A stretch of 64,000 nucleotides of DNA. Origin: Hymenochaete sp. R1 (Eukaryota > Basidiomycota > Agaricomycetes > Hymenochaetales > Hymenochaetaceae). The notes below the pieces were generated by a model that had not been told where the DNA came from, made no database searches, and worked only from the letters and a program-made list of their open reading frames with translations. The stretch covers positions 1 through 64,000 of the forward strand of contig JAFREE010000054.1 in assembly GCA_019400425.1 (NCBI GenBank), read 5' to 3'. The position numbers and the translations under genes are program-made. Positions 37,201 to 50,713 of the stretch are shown piece after piece (position 1 is the first letter of the stretch; every line of letters starts with the position of its first letter).

Positions 37201-39332
37201 GTCTAAGCTCCGCGCTTATCGTCTTGCGTTAGAGGCTTGCAACTGAAAATAGGGCGAAAACAGAAAAGAGAGAGAATGGCGATTCTATTTCTCGATGGCG
37301 GAGGCTGAGTTTGCTATTTCGATGAGATCACCTGTGGCTATACGCCTTTATTGACTAGTCCAAAAAAGGCAAACCCCGAACAGTTCTTTTTACCGATTCG
37401 GACAAATTTCCCGCCACACATGAGCCAAAGTACTAGTATGTCCTTTCAGTTGGTACCATCATGATCCTGTTCTCCGCGTTCCGTGGACAGCATCTCTTTA
37501 CGCGAAAATAAAACTCGTATTCAGTGTCCCATATAGGCTCTCTTTGTCTGCGCGCACACGTTCCGGTTTGGGTAGCATTGCAACAATCATTCATTTTCGC
37601 GCCAGGATCACGGATCCCATCGGAGATGTGTACATCCAGGAGGCATCGGTATGTTGGAACGATTGCAAATTTCTCACTCTGCACAGCAGGTGCAGCAGTG
37701 AAGCCGGGAAAGGAAGAGGTACACGGAAGTCGAAGAAGAAGACAGGAATAGGTTAGGATCGTGGAGCGCAAGCTCGCCGGAAGACGGTATATGATTACCC
37801 AGATCAGGACATTTATTTTTGAAATACTGTCACCTCGATCAGTACAGGAGATTCATACTTTTGAGATCTCTAGTATTGCGAGCTGAGGCTCGCAGAGAAG
37901 CTTCTTACGATCTCTGGCGTCCGGCGTTACTGGTTACAGTAATAACCTTAGCTCAGTCTTTTTAACATACCATTTCTGATACTCATCTGATTTCTTCTTT
38001 TGCCTCATTAAGATTAGAGACCACGGAGACGGATACGAACCCGTCAAACAGACACGGTGGTGTTCGTCAGCTCAACGTAAAGATAAGGACTTGTAAACTA
38101 TAGTCAGTGAATGGCCACGATGAGGTCTTGCTTACTAGTACTCCGAGTTGAGTTGCACCCGTGCTGCACAAATTCGATGCGGATGAACCAAGAAGTTCCA
38201 ATGACCTCTAGAAGCTGGCGAAGTCGTTTTCTCACTTGGCTCGACCTGGAGCTTCTGTGAAGGAAGAATGCTACATAACTCAAAGTCTCCGAGTCGACCA
38301 TGCGTACTATGCGTTCGCGGCTCGGTGCATAGTCCCCTTTCTGAAAGCTCCACTCTTCTACTCTTCCATAAGTCTTTCACGACTTCTCATCTCGAAGAAA
38401 AGTCTCCAACGCATCCTCACATTCCATAATCGAATCCCGACGGAAGGCCCTTCCAGAGCGGGTTCGTAATCGCTCTTACTAGTAGAACTTGGGACTCGAA
38501 GTCGTCGGAGTGACAGCCTTCGAAGCGAGAAAATTTCCGGGTCTGATTCAGTTCATGGCGTTATGGGTCAGGAAGAATGGTCCTAGAAGCATGAGCGATA
38601 TTGTCATTGAATAGAGAACCGCAGAAGCATCGTTACGGCTTTCGATTAATGATGTCTAAGCAAAGCACCTATTCCTACTAACCCAATCCTGCTCGGTGCG
38701 GGTGTATTAAAGACTCCGGTAGCTCTAACAACCACGGACCAACAATCTGATATCACTGGATTTGAAAGGAAATTGTGAAGAAATTCCAGCCTAACGTCAA
38801 CTTGCAGGGCCAGCAAGGACGCACCGCAGATATCCGTGAGCTTCACGGCATAGCGTAGCCCAAAGGTTCATGCATTCCTTCCAGATCTGGGGGATAAATC
38901 GCAGACCGCTGATACCTAGGAATACGAGTTGAATCTGAATCTGACATTGCCGTCCGGCGATGGCAGCCAATGACAGCGCTATATTAGCTCGGGTACACAT
39001 ACATAGCCAAGTATGCCTTTATCTTTGCTTTGCTTTTTGATAAATGAAATAGGAACGAAATTTGAAATGAAGGAAAGTCAGTTAAAAAGGGGGGAAAGAG
39101 AAGGTGGGTGGCTCGGAAGGGAATATGGGCTGGTAGTTAGGATATATACAAGAAAACAGATGGACGAGAGGTAGCAAAAAAAAGGTATGTCGCAGGGAAC
39201 AGAGAAGACGCATTCAAAATATGAGAGAAAATGAAAGGAGAATCCAATCCTTAGGTAAACCGATAAGAATCCAATGTGGACCCGGCGACACCGTATCAGG
39301 CCTTTTGCTCAAGCGACCACCGCAGGCTACGG
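31227..39332. other. 8.1-kb gene-poor region upstream of TF2
   Basis: Both strands were examined. The ORFs are at most about 150 codons, have no domain signature and often have non-ATG starts. No RNA gene, transposase or reverse transcriptase was seen. It probably contains the TF2 promoter and the 3' flank of the PH-domain gene; most of it is unexplained. Confidence 0.45.
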
Positions 39333-41278
39333 CTAGTGGTGAGACGAAGGATCAAGCATAAGCGTACTCGCCCCACTTGCACTCCTCTTCCTCCCTCCAA
39401 TGGACACGGATGCCTTTACGGTAGATCCAAGGATTCCTCCAGAACTTGGGCCGGGTGCAGAGCCCTCTGGAACAGCAGATGGCGAGACCATGTTGGAAGC
39501 AGAGGGGTTCGAGCGACGCGCAATCATCGCGCGAACGTGGCTCAGCCACCTGATCTCTTCAGCTTCGCTCGGGGCACAGAGCAGCAGGGCACGCTTCGTC
39601 GTGACGATCTTGAAGAAAAACTGACCACCAGAGCCGGCGTGAGGAGCTTCGGTATCATGAAGCTGAGGCTCTTCGTTCGGGGACATGATGGGAGGAGACA
39701 CAAGGCCAGATGTGCCAGTATGTTTATTGGCGGTAGAAAGGTCGAACTCGAGCGCATCAATGATTTGCGAGAGATCAATTATACGACGGCGCTTCGTATC
39801 CTAGAAATAAGTCAGTTCGATCTGCGTGAGGCATTAAGTGGGCTTAGAACTTACCATATGATTTGCGCTATAAATAAGCGCGGAACTCGTGAGCATAAAC
39901 CATCTCTTCCTCCATCCACGGCGCTTTGATCGGCATTTCAACAAATATCCGGACAGCACGACCTTTAATGGGTCCATCGTTGCACTTCCACTCGCCTGGA
40001 CTTGAGCTTTCGACGGAGATGCAGTTATCGCCCCAGATTTAGGGTTCTCAGCACCCAGCTGGTCCTCAGAATCCGACTCCGACGTGACGGGAGCGGCGAA
40101 CCCTACACTTCGAGCAGAAGGAGGTGAAGGGGTCGTCCCAGCTCCAACGACGATCGGAGAACGAGGAATATTATTTTGCGTCTGGCTCTTGGCGGATGGA
40201 ATGGGGATGGGCGTTGCAACGCTGTTCTGAGTTGAGGTACCGAGAAGGGCTTCCTTGGCGACGTTCACTTGTTTCACCCAATCCTGCATGTCGCCCTCAT
40301 TCGAAGCTTGAAGATAATATGTGCGGCTCGGTAACACGACAACAAAACTATTCGCGTGCTTCTTCAACTCAACTGGAGAACACGAGTGCACCTCCGATAG
40401 ATCCAAAAGGCGAAGAAGCTGATATTCGGCGGAGCTTTTGTAGAGAGCGAGTTGGGATGGGCGCAGAACAAACCAGCGCTTTTTCCACGTCTATACACAG
40501 AAAAGCCTGAGACCACAAACTTACATTGAAAAGGAAATCAAGACGAACCTTTCGACGCTCTCCTTTCTTTAAAAGATACCCAGTCCTAATGACAGACTCG
40601 TCTGTCTTTGCCTCTTGCTGTGGCTCGTGCGAATCTTGGTTATGTCTCCACTCCTCCTCCGCATCGCCATCAGCCTCTTCTTCCTCGTCTGATTCCTCCT
40701 CGTTGCTTCCACTCCTTCGCTCCGCAATAGACGTCAATGGTTTTGATGAAGCGCTCGTGGACAATCCAAACGACATGGTGTGATTGTGGTTCTGGGTATG
40801 GCCATGTGGGACGGGGATCGGGTAGGGATGCGAACCGCTCGGTCCACTCAGATGAGAAGAAGGCGGAGAGAGGTCGGGCGAGAAATAAGATTCACCATCA
40901 CTCTCCGTACCTGAAACTGGGCCCGCAGGCATTGCGTTCGTTGGTTTGAGCTAGTCAAATGGAGACCATCGTCAGCATCATATCCAGATTCAATCAACTA
41001 AATTATGGAGGGGAGCAAACGACGGAGACGACCTTGTACGGCATATGCAGGGCCATATAGCCATTAACGGTCTAAATTACGATAAAAGTGAGAGAAACAA
41101 GGGGTATGGGAAAGAAATTGGGCGCAAAAGCAACAAAACAGGAAAGGTTGATGGAAGGTTTGACACGTACTTTTGCAGGCTTGTTGTGCATCGACAATTT
41201 CCTAGTAATCTCCTGAGGCGTTGGCGGGGCTGCCGAGCCATTGTTGGCAGGCTGAGGGCTCTGCACGGAAGTCGTCAT
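39333..41278 (-). CDS. Tandem PH-domain protein
   Basis: Probable phosphoinositide-binding adaptor at membranes; the layout resembles yeast Opy1 and animal TAPP proteins (inference from domain count). Model: 41278-41171, 41071-41033, 40950-40549, 40490-39855, 39800-39333; the sum is 551 codons, 550 aa. PH1 spans about residues 172-285 (GYLLKKGERRK, then TWKKRWFVLRPSQLALYKSS, ending DMQDWVKQVNVAKEALLG). A donor at 40548 was preferred over 40524 because it joins GERRK to TWKKRW, the usual PH beta1-beta2 spacing. PH2 starts near residue 362 (SGYLLKCRSKRRGWRKRWFM) and ends near residue 490 (EEIRWLSHVRAMIARR). The segment between the domains is Ser/Pro-rich, and an acidic stretch (EESDEEEEADGDAEEEW) precedes PH1. 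Confidence 0.85.
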
Positions 41279-41413
41279 GAGGTCAGAGGTATGGTGGTGG
41301 ACAATGGTGGAGGAAGAAAGAAAGAGAGCGCGGAGGTAGGAAGGGCGAAGTGGCTCTGTTGCAATCTCGTCACGCGACACGTCGATCATTTATGCATTAT
41401 GTAATTATTTTCC

Positions 41414-41655
41414 CTACATACGCGGACTCCGAGTCTGAGGAATCCAACGACAAGTATCCTTCTTCAAGCTCTTGAACTCCTTCAGTTCCTTCAAGAGTTT
41501 ATTAACCGTTTTGGGAAAAGTCTCGCTTCCATCTGTATGGTTAAGAGGAAAGAAAGCCTTTACTGATTCTTTCTCCAGGCCAGTAATGTATTTTGAAGAT
41601 TGTATCTCATGAGGAAGAAGCGGCATTGCCACCCGAACCAGGATAGACGTTCTTT
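41414..41655 (-). CDS. Possible small orphan gene (last exon)
   Basis: An open frame of about 80 codons ends at 41414 and contains MPLLPHEIQSSKYITG and LLKELKEFKSLKKDTCRW. Its composition looks protein-like. A TTACAG acceptor precedes it at about 41656. A candidate upstream exon (MAEDGLGHSSTLREGHSEKH) lies antisense to the 5' region of the acyl-CoA-binding gene, but the joining frame is not convincing. I recognise no family. It may be a remnant or chance ORF. Confidence 0.3.
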
Positions 41656-41939
41656 GCTTAAACTGCTTAAACTGTAATTACATTCTTCCTTTATGATGAA
41701 TGTTAAGTATAAGGCAGATTCTTGCGAACATCAAGCTACGAGTGCTTCTCTGAGTGACCTTCTCGAAGAGTCGAAGAGTGCCCAAGCCCGTCCTCGGCCA
41801 TCTCCGAGTCCAAGACGAGACGATAAGATTGCAGATACCGTTGACGCCCAATCGCAATCGCCGCAGCATCGGCGCGATAATCGACAAGCCCGTGATTTCT
41901 CAACGTCCTTTCTTCCTCTTCAACCACCATCACCACACC

Positions 41940-42704
41940 ATGAGCTTCGAAACCAAGTTCAACACCGCTGTCGAAATCGTGCAGAAACTGCCCAAAAATG
42001 GGCCGGTCAGTCCAACACAAGACGATCAGCTCTATGTATGTTGGCACACTCACTCCTATCTTAACTCTCGAGTTTCTAACATAAGGTCAAGTTCTACAGG
42101 CACTTTAAACAAGGTTCGTTGACCACTGTAATTCTCGCACAATTTCGCGCATGGCTCCTGCGTACTTTCATGCCTGAGCGGACCTTCTTTATTTTCCGTC
42201 ATGAAATAATGTCATTTCAAGGAGTGACATCGTTACGATCGATGAGCTCAAGAACCGACCCCATTCTGTTGCTGAAACCCGTCTTCTCCTCTCAACGGTT
42301 TTCTCGATCTATTCCTTGCAGCTGTGGTATAATTTTTGTCGCGCAGCTACCGTAGGAGATGTCAACATCCCCCGCCCGTCGGGTTTGCTTGACTTCGCCG
42401 GCAAGGCCAAATGGTACGTATTCCTCAACTTATTTCACTTCTCTCTTTCAGTCGTGCGGCGTTGTTGATACTGAAAATTTTCCATCCGGACTAGGGATTC
42501 ATGGAAGTCTATCGAGGGTACTTCAAAGGAAGACGCACAGAAAGCTTACGTCGAGAAGCTCCTCGAGGTGAGTTGCTTTTACTATCTCCCGTGTCTCGGA
42601 AATTCGGAATCGTGGTTAATCCTTTACTTTCTTCTCTACAGATCCTAAAGAAGGCTCCTGAGGAATTCTCTGCTGAATATATCAAGGCAATCGATGAAGC
42701 GTAG
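41940..42704 (+). CDS. ACB1: Acyl-CoA-binding protein
   Basis: Binds long-chain acyl-CoA esters in the cytosol and supplies them to lipid synthesis and chain-elongation enzymes (family function). Model: 41940-42035, 42086-42113, 42347-42413, 42495-42567, 42642-42704; the sum is 109 codons, 108 aa, close to the usual 86-105. It starts MSFETKFNTAVEIVQKLPKN. The ACBP signature is present: FYRHFKQATVGDVNIPRP, then DFAGKAKWDSWKSIEGTSKE and KAYVEKLLEILKK, giving the four-helix bundle and the Tyr/Lys residues that contact the CoA moiety. Exon 2 is only 28 nt, and intron 2 (233 nt) is longer than the others. Confidence 0.95.
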
Positions 42705-45700
42705 CGCAGTGTTCAGGTTTTGCCGGACAGCTTATGGACTTTGTGTGATACTGAGTAAAAGATAAATTGATGTATAAATGAGATCGTGAGCAATTGTGTA
42801 CATTTAGGAGACCGTTTTAAAGGAAAGGGACTGTCGAGAATAAGAATGTGCCAAGGTGGGACTCATACAATGGTCAAGTAATGGATTGGCCACTCATGCC
42901 ACTATTACCCTCTGGGATTCGAAAGAAAATGTAACTCTCCCCCTTGAAGGTCAAGTTGGATATACTTTACAGGATCATTTGGAGCAAACTGTAATCACGA
43001 TCGGTATACTTCATCTCATGCATTACTGTCAGAGATAACTTAGGGTATACAGCAAGTTGTTTCCGGCTCGTCCTGCCGCCTATTGTTAGTATGAGTGCCA
43101 CAGGAACGCATTTAAACACCGCACAACGCTCGGAACACTACTTCAAAATAGCCCGACACACCTTAAACTCGGGCTTTCCTTCGCCGAGCGTATCATATAC
43201 CAGACTCCTTCACCGCCCGACAATACCACTAGTTTCGTAGGCAATGCCATCCCCTCGCTCAGACACAAATGCCGGCAGGTCTTTGCCGGGGCAGGATAAA
43301 ACGATGAGGCAGAGCAGAGCTTGTTATTTGAAACGAGTGTGAGTCCGAGAATAGGAAGACCGGTAGAGGATGGGAAGGACCCCAAGGAGTCCGAAATGCG
43401 CGACGAGTCGGAGGAATTATTGGAGTTTTTTGGTCGTCCGAGCCTGGTATCCATTGACTTACAGTGATAAGCAGCAAAAAAAATCGCGTTTTGAACTCCG
43501 CAGAAGGTTGCATAACTTAAGGATTGGGTCGGCACCAAAGCGCCAAGACGTCCGGTTTTACAACCGTTTGGATCACTTTGCGTTGCCCATGTATCGTTCA
43601 CTTGAAGCTCTCGGAGTGCGCGAACCGGCACCGGTGAGGGCTAGGAATTGGAACTTACATGAACGACAAAGGAAAGGCCGGGCGTATCAGCTTGTTTCTT
43701 AGAACAGGGTCCTGTGGGAGGAAGTCGACGAACGAGCACGATGCTGGTTTAACGATCTGTTGACAAACAGGATTCCAATACAAAAAGTCGTTCGTAAAAA
43801 AGCACTGAAAATAGAAAATGCTTCGCGATCGTGGAAAGAAGATTACTTGCCACAATGCCTGTTTTGTCTTCTTCTTTTACCGCTCGTTTTTCGTCAATGG
43901 AAGGTGAAACATTCAGTATATCTGGAATCCCCAAGGTTGACGAAACATTTCTCCTTGAAGCACATTGGGTTGATAAATGGAAAATACAGGTCTTCACTCG
44001 ACCACGATAAACCTGAAAATAGAATCACAATGAATGCTATGCGATCTCGGGCGTTGATCATGTTTCCCGAAGAATCGGGTTTGCATTATTGGTTCCTACT
44101 TGCTGAGAGAAACGATCAAAAGATTATTATCAGCGCACATGAGTCGGAGCTTAGGACGATGCATTAGGACAAAACAAGCCTTCCGAGTCTGTGGACCCCT
44201 TCGTGTATTGAAATACGTTCAGAAACATGATTCTGAAACGGGTCCTGAGCGAGATTGCCGAACCCGCAGTCTTTTGTCAACTAATAACGCGCTCGCTCTG
44301 GGTTGGATCAGGCTCGGCGTCGGTTGAGGACGGGAAGTACGACCCCACTTCGTCTCGTAGGTTAGTGTATCATAATCGAATCGGCATCCTCAAACCGGTT
44401 TTGAAATGAATATGAGACTGATATCTACCCTTGTTTCGAATATCGTGAAAGAATTTGGGTTGTTAGGCCTTGAAGGAAGTGTCCTCGCGTAGCACCATGT
44501 TGAATCTTTTCACACCGGTCTGATCTTCGCGCCGACGATAGGTGCACGCGGTACGATTCATTCTGTGGGTTGCGGGAGCTAGCAAAGATCAAAGATTGAA
44601 AGAGGAAGGCGCCTAAAATTAACCTTTTTGCCAGTATATCCCAAAAGAGCGGGAGAGACGCCGAGAGGCGCCCGAGCGTGTTATTGAATAAATAAGCTCG
44701 GTGTTGATTATTGTCCGTTCTTGATGTACGTTGCAACGCTGCGGGAAGCGGGCCTGATTCCAGAATGATTGCATTCAGCATGCATGTGGTCCAACGGAAA
44801 AGCGAGTGCTCATTGCAACTCGCTTATCCGCCACCGCAAGAATGCATTTTTTGTAAGTCCACAATCAGCGATCTTTGGAATCGAGCTCTACGGACTCACT
44901 TGAAACTGGATCAATGAGTTTACATTGGGCAACAAAATTGAAGCAGGCAACGACCGACGACGAGCATATCTTGAGTTTCAAGATTCATAAGGGCTTCGAA
45001 GAATTGATAATTATTACGGTCGCGCCCGATGGTGTGCTCCCGGTGGTCTACTCCCGCGCCGCAGCTCCTCCACTACGAGTGCAAGATACAAGACTGGGTC
45101 ATCCTACGAGGACAATTTTAGACGATAAAAGAAACCGGGACATCTACGGCTCCAGCCCCGAGAGCTCGTGGGTTTACGAATCTCTTTGCGGATCGCCTGC
45201 GGAAATCGGACGAAGACGAAGACGTTGAAAGCCTCCCAGTCCGAGTTCGATATCGAGGCTCCCACGCAACTTGCTTCTTTCCAGTCTAAACTTCCATATG
45301 CCCTAGCCAGGATCTTCTTCGGCAATTGACCTGCTCCAGCTCTCTGTAGTAGGAAGATGTACCACGCATCTTGAGCAAGAAACATGAACACAAGAAGAAG
45401 CACGGACGAATAGCAATAGCACAGGTGAAGACTTATCGCAGGCACGAAGCGTCTTGTCACCTCCCGTTATCGTCGGTACATCGTGTATTGTCGATACAGA
45501 GAGAACCGGGCCCGGTGTTGAGCTCGACCTTGGATTCGTTCATCGCAATCGTACTCGCCAAAGAGCTGTGATCGGAGATCCGTCTCGTTCAGTGTGCTAG
45601 CAGCGACAAAACGTAAAAAGAACACACTCACAACCATCCCCACAATCCCCACGATCTTCGACATACTCCGCGCTTCTCGGTTGTTGCAGTAACACGCCCC

Positions 45701-46897
45701 CCCCCCCCCTCCCCCATGTCCATGTCGCTCTGCCTTTCCGAATGCGGCAATCGCCTCTGGACGCATTGAGAAGATGGTGGAGGTGGTGATGATAATGATG
45801 ATAGTGATGATGATGCATTCGTACGCGTTCGCACGGCACATGTGCACGCAGCAAGAAATCGGAGTGGACGATATACGGTAACTTGCAATTGATCTTGAAA
45901 GGCAAGGAAGGGACTCCGGACTCTGCTACGTTACTTTCTTTTCTTTTCGTATGCCAAAAATTACATCCTTGGATTTTCTTATCCTCATGATCTGGTTTAT
46001 GGGGTTCTTGTCGGTAACGGCTTTTGAGTCGAGCTGATATCTAGTATGGTCCTGGGGGTCGAAGTGAAAGACACTGAAAATACAATGACTGTCTGAGTTT
46101 GTATGTGTTTGCCCTCCCAAACTCTCTTCGCCACCCATAACGAGAACCAGACCCAGACCCAATACTCAAAATGCAATTCAAAGGAAATGTACGTAGAGCA
46201 TCTTTTGATTCAACCTCTTTTTTCGATTCTAACAGAACAAAACAAAAATACTTCGTATATACCGTCGTGAGTGTGAATGTAGAAATACCAAGCAAAGAAA
46301 TACTGCAAGAAGGCCGTTTAGCCGAGTCAGCTTATCCTTCCACACCAACCGATTCCTACTCCTCACAGCACAAGAACCAGAACCTGATCTCCTCCCGCAT
46401 GGCGCTGTGAAACGATGCTACTGTACTGTACCAGTCTAGTGTACGTCAAGTGTCCCGTTTAGACAAAAAGCAGAAATAAAAGTGAAGGGAACAAACAAGA
46501 ATTCGACAACAGAGAATAGAAAACAGAAAAAAAGGGGGAAAGAAAGGAAGAGTCGTGAATAGTTAGAAGTAGAGTTCAGTCCGGGTGTCGTGTCGTGTGT
46601 TGTCGTATGAGAAAGTGCAGATAAAAGTAGAAAGGTATCGCGTAAGAAGGGGGATCGATAACAGAGGATGATGGGTCATCAAAGGGGGAGGGAGAGGTTC
46701 GGATAGAAAGCAAAAAGGATTATATGAAGAGGGAGGGAAGCTCGAAACGAATAAAGATCAGTCAACGAGAATGGTCACACAACGACAAAGGAATAAAGGG
46801 AAAAGAAAAGAGAAAACACTTGTATGGAAACATGAAAAGAGAGAAACTCAAGAGGTAAAGATACAGAAAACGAGCAGTGGCACGACGCTCGTACACG
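42705..46897. other. 4.2-kb region without a recognised gene
   Basis: It contains short ORFs on both strands, a 13-C run at 45697-45709 and an imperfect GAT/GTG microsatellite around 45770-45815. Around 43143-43720 (minus) there are two exon-like frames flanked by GTAAGT, but no family match. The part from about 46,400 is purine-rich on the plus strand and probably the 3' flank of the kelch gene. Confidence 0.45.
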
Positions 46898-49800
46898 TTA
46901 CCGCACATCCTCTCGTTCGCTCGCAAACGTACTCATACTCCCTACAGAACTCCTATCCGGGTTCGCAATGAACAACTCAGGCCGCTTCACAAGCCCATAC
47001 TTAACGTTCTCCGACCGCCTACGCGGCCGCGTCTTCCCATTGTCTTTGCCGTCCGATTTCATCGGGATCGGACTCGTCGGTGTCAGGATAGAGGGAGACG
47101 TGGTTCGTTCGTGGGAGGTGGATGAGCCTGAGGTTGAACCGGAGGCAGAGACGGAGGTGGATAAGATGGGTGAAGGAGAAAATAACTCTACGCTCATTCG
47201 GCGCTCGTACTCTGCGATGCGCGATGCGACGGCGCCTTTCCGTGGACTCGAGAGCGAGCGGCGTACGGACTTTTCTGTGAGCGGTGCGAGCGTCGGTCTG
47301 GTGTTCTCTTGGGATACGTCAGTTGGGGATCGAATGGATGTGGTGTTGGTGGGTAAGGAGAAGAGCGGATCCGTAGAGGTAGTGGCTGCTGCGACGGCGG
47401 TGGGAGACTGGACGAGTCGCCTTGGTTCGTCGAAATCCAGTATACTCGCGTGTCCGTCTGCGATATCTTGGGACGTATCAGGCCCTGACTCCCGACCCTC
47501 AGCAGATGACAAAGGTATCGGAACAGGAGCAGCCAAAGGCGCCTCCTCGATATCCACACTCCTCGCCACCGAGCTCCAAGTCTCGTCCTTCTCGTGTCTC
47601 CTCTTTCCTATCCCCATCCCCAACCCGACACTCCCGTCCCTAAAGAGACTCGACCGCGGTCTCGGTTCATAGTCCCCCGACCCACTCGTCCCTTCCCTTT
47701 GGACCACGTCGAGCCTCCCCGCAAGCCTCTCGAGCGCCGCGGAGTCCGCCGTCTGGCTCGTTCGGAAGCTCAAAGTGCTCTGCCCGAGCGCGCTCGCCGC
47801 GTTCACGTATATACCGGACCCCCTCCTCTCGTGTCCAGCGCTACCTGACGCGCCGCGTCTGGGTTCGCCGCGAGCACCATGGGGCGAGTCGTCCGTCCCT
47901 GCGGACCCTCCGCTCCCCTCTTTGATAGCGCCCAGTCTTCCGGGAGGCGGGTTCGGGTCCCGGAAATCGATCGGTACAAAGGACGAAACTGAAGGACGCT
48001 GCATGTGGGGAGAACTGCTACCGTTGTAGTGATGGTCGCTTAGCGCCTCACGAAGGGAGGTCGTGCGTTTGAAGCGCTGCCACCATGAGTCGGAGCGCTT
48101 GACGGGGCTGGAGGGAATGCCACCTGGGCCTGGGCTGGGACCGGAGCCGATGAGAGATGTCGTGCGTGGGCGGGAGGACGTGTTGGAGAGGGGGCCGGAA
48201 AGAATGGAGTGTGCTTGGGAGGAGGAAGAGGATGTGTGGTTGCCTGCGGCGCTGGCATTCAGGACGGAGGAATTGGAGGGGTCATTGGATGAAGAGGTTT
48301 TGGAGGCGATGGTAATGAGTGGGTAAAGCTGGTTGCGGGTGGCGCCGGCGGATGTGGTAGAGGTCGAGAGGGTTGAATAAGGAGAAACGCCTCCTTCGCC
48401 TCCTTCAACGGCAAGTTGTGAAGTTCGGGATACGTTCGTCGAGTCCTGGTCACCATCGGGATCATCGAAGAGAGTCTCGGTCATTCCATTCGGGTCTGCG
48501 AACGGGTCACTGTATTTCGATACCTCGGACGCAGCTAGCCTCCCGCCACGCATCCTCTTCGCGCCGTTGACTTCAGCTTCATGCACTTCCCCACCCACAA
48601 GCGGATCCAGCCCGTATTGATTGTTCTTATCATGCAGCAGTAGCCCCTCACTATCCTCATACTCGTCGTAGTCGAAAGGGAGGGACACGTCCTTCCCATG
48701 CGCTCTCCCACCCGCGTTCGCTCCGCTCCCACTGAACACCCTCCGCACACCCGCCCCAACGTCCTTGAAGGACCCAAGCGGGTCACTAAACAACCTCCCG
48801 ATCGACGGTCGACTGGAAGTAGAATGCTGGCTTCCATACCTCTCGTGCGCGGGCGAGGAATCGTTCAGGCTAAACCAGCTCCTCGAGCTCCCGCTCCCAA
48901 ACCTCATCGGCCCGCCTGCGCCATGAGCATACATCGACGAATCTTCGTTGGCTAGCATATCGACGCGTTGCCGTGGGCCTTGGGGTCTACCCAAGCCGAG
49001 AACGGTCCATCCCTCCGACTTGTCCAACATACGCGTCTTTTCACCCCGTGCCATCGCTCTTCGAGCCTTGAACCAAGGTAGCATTACGAATCCGGCCATT
49101 GCGCCGGCCGATGAGGGAGTCTCGGGATCACGGTCGTCGCCGTCGCCGTGGAGGAGGTGGAAGCGCTGGTCGCGAGTGCGTCGGCGGCGAATGTACACGA
49201 CGACGACGACGCCTGCGATGACGGCGACAAAGAGAACACTGAGGATGCTGGCGACGGCGATGACGGCCTTGTTTTTGGTCGAGTCGCCCCCGTTGCCATC
49301 ACCGGACGTGGGTTGGGGTTGACCGCTGCCATCGGTTGGGTTCGAACCGCCTGTTCCGTGTGGGCCTGAACCGCCAGTGGTTCCGGAGCCAGGGCCGCCT
49401 GGAGAAGAGCCACTGGTACCACTTGAAGGAGGAAGGGTCGTATATGAAGGAGAGGACTGTGGGGAGAAGGAGGATATGAAAGCATTGCTGTTGGTGTCGA
49501 AGATAGATATATCTACAGAACTTCCCGCGTTGGAGCCGTAACCTTCATGAAGGAGAAAGAGCGGTAGTTAGAACATTCATATCAATGCAGGACTAATTAT
49601 AACCGGTACGAACCGAAAAAGAACAGAACCTGCGAGCCCACTTGAACTGCGGAATGATCCCGACGTGCACCCAGCTGTGAAAGCGCCGACACGCTTGACC
49701 ATTCCATGGGATTTTTGGATGCGTCCAGGACCCATCCATCATTGTACGTGGACTGGAATGACGCGTCTGACCCGCCGTGGATAAGAACCTTGTCCCCTTC

Positions 49801-50713
49801 AAGCCATGTGCATGCGAAAGCGCGCCTCCCTGGCGGCACGGATGAGCTGGAGACGCTCTCCGTAGACCAGGAAAATGAAGAGGATGTCGTGTCGAGACTC
49901 CATATCGTCGAGAACGAGATCATTTTTGCTTCGCTCGCAGAGTAGCCACCGAGGACGACCATCTTGCCGTTTGAGAGGATGGTGGAGCAATGGCCATAAA
50001 TGTCCGATGGCCCGTTGTCGGACGGGAGCTGTGAGAAACCAGGTACGCTGGGGTCGAAAACATAGTGATCTGAGTATCCTGAGGTGGAGCCGTCGTCTTT
50101 CTCACCCCCGACCAAGTAGACTTTGCCTCCGTTCGATGCTGTCGTCTGGTGTATTCTCCTGCTGGGTTGGCTTGCCCATCCTTCCGATTCACTTATCCAC
50201 TGAGGGTCACTCAAGGAGCTGATATCCAATAAAATAGCGGAGTTTTTCTGGCTCGGTAGGACGATAGGAGAGTTTGGTCCGCCATCACCTCCGAAGAGCA
50301 GGAGTTGAGACTGGTTGTAGGCGGCGAGGGAATGCCAAGCAAGTTCCTGGCCCTGGGTCGTGGATGAGTTTTGTGAACCAGAGACATAGTTCCAAGATGG
50401 TGATGAAGGATCGAAAGAGGAAGAGAGGTCGAGGGTGAAGAGGTCGTTGGTTGTGGGAGCAGAAGTGTAAGAAAATGAGCCGAACTGGTCTGTTTTACCT
50501 CCGGAAACGTAGAGGAGGTTATTGACGACGGCCACGGCCTGGCCCCATCTTTTTCGATACGATTTCAGCTAAGCTTCTACAAGAATAAATTAAACGCACA
50601 TACCTTGGTTGTGAAGTGAACGCTGCCGTTGTTTGATGAGCGAGGAGATGTAGGACAAGCAGACGAAGGACAGGGGTTGTGAACTGCTGATGCTGCGGTT
50701 GAAAGCGCGTCAT
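46898..50713 (-). CDS. Type I membrane protein with kelch-type propeller
   Basis: Probable cell-surface or secretory-pathway protein; ligand unknown. Model: 50713-50604, 50548-49614, 49542-46898; the sum is 1230 codons, 1229 aa. The N-terminus (MTRFQPQHQQ, then a Leu-rich segment LRLLVLHLLAHQTTAAF) is a signal peptide. Residues about 38-350 hold kelch repeats (LLYVSGGKTDQF, QLLLFGGDGG, KVYLVGGEKDD, KMVVLGGYSA, KVLIHGGSDA, QVLFFFGGYG). A Ser/Gly/Thr-rich stalk leads to one membrane segment at about 440-464 (Val/Ala/Ile-rich), followed by YIRRRRTRDQ, a stop-transfer signal. The cytoplasmic tail of about 760 residues is low-complexity Ser/Pro/Gly, with Arg-rich patches. The Ser- and Pro-rich ORFs on the plus strand over the tail are shadows. 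Confidence 0.85.

Noticed and set aside
38035..38085. tRNA-like T-arm on the minus strand (GACGG and CCGTC around GTTCGTAT)
   Set aside because: The loop length is off and no acceptor or anticodon arms could be fitted.
43143..43855. Exon-like frames with GTAAGT sites on the minus strand
   Set aside because: Two short frames could be joined, but no start, family or further exons were found.
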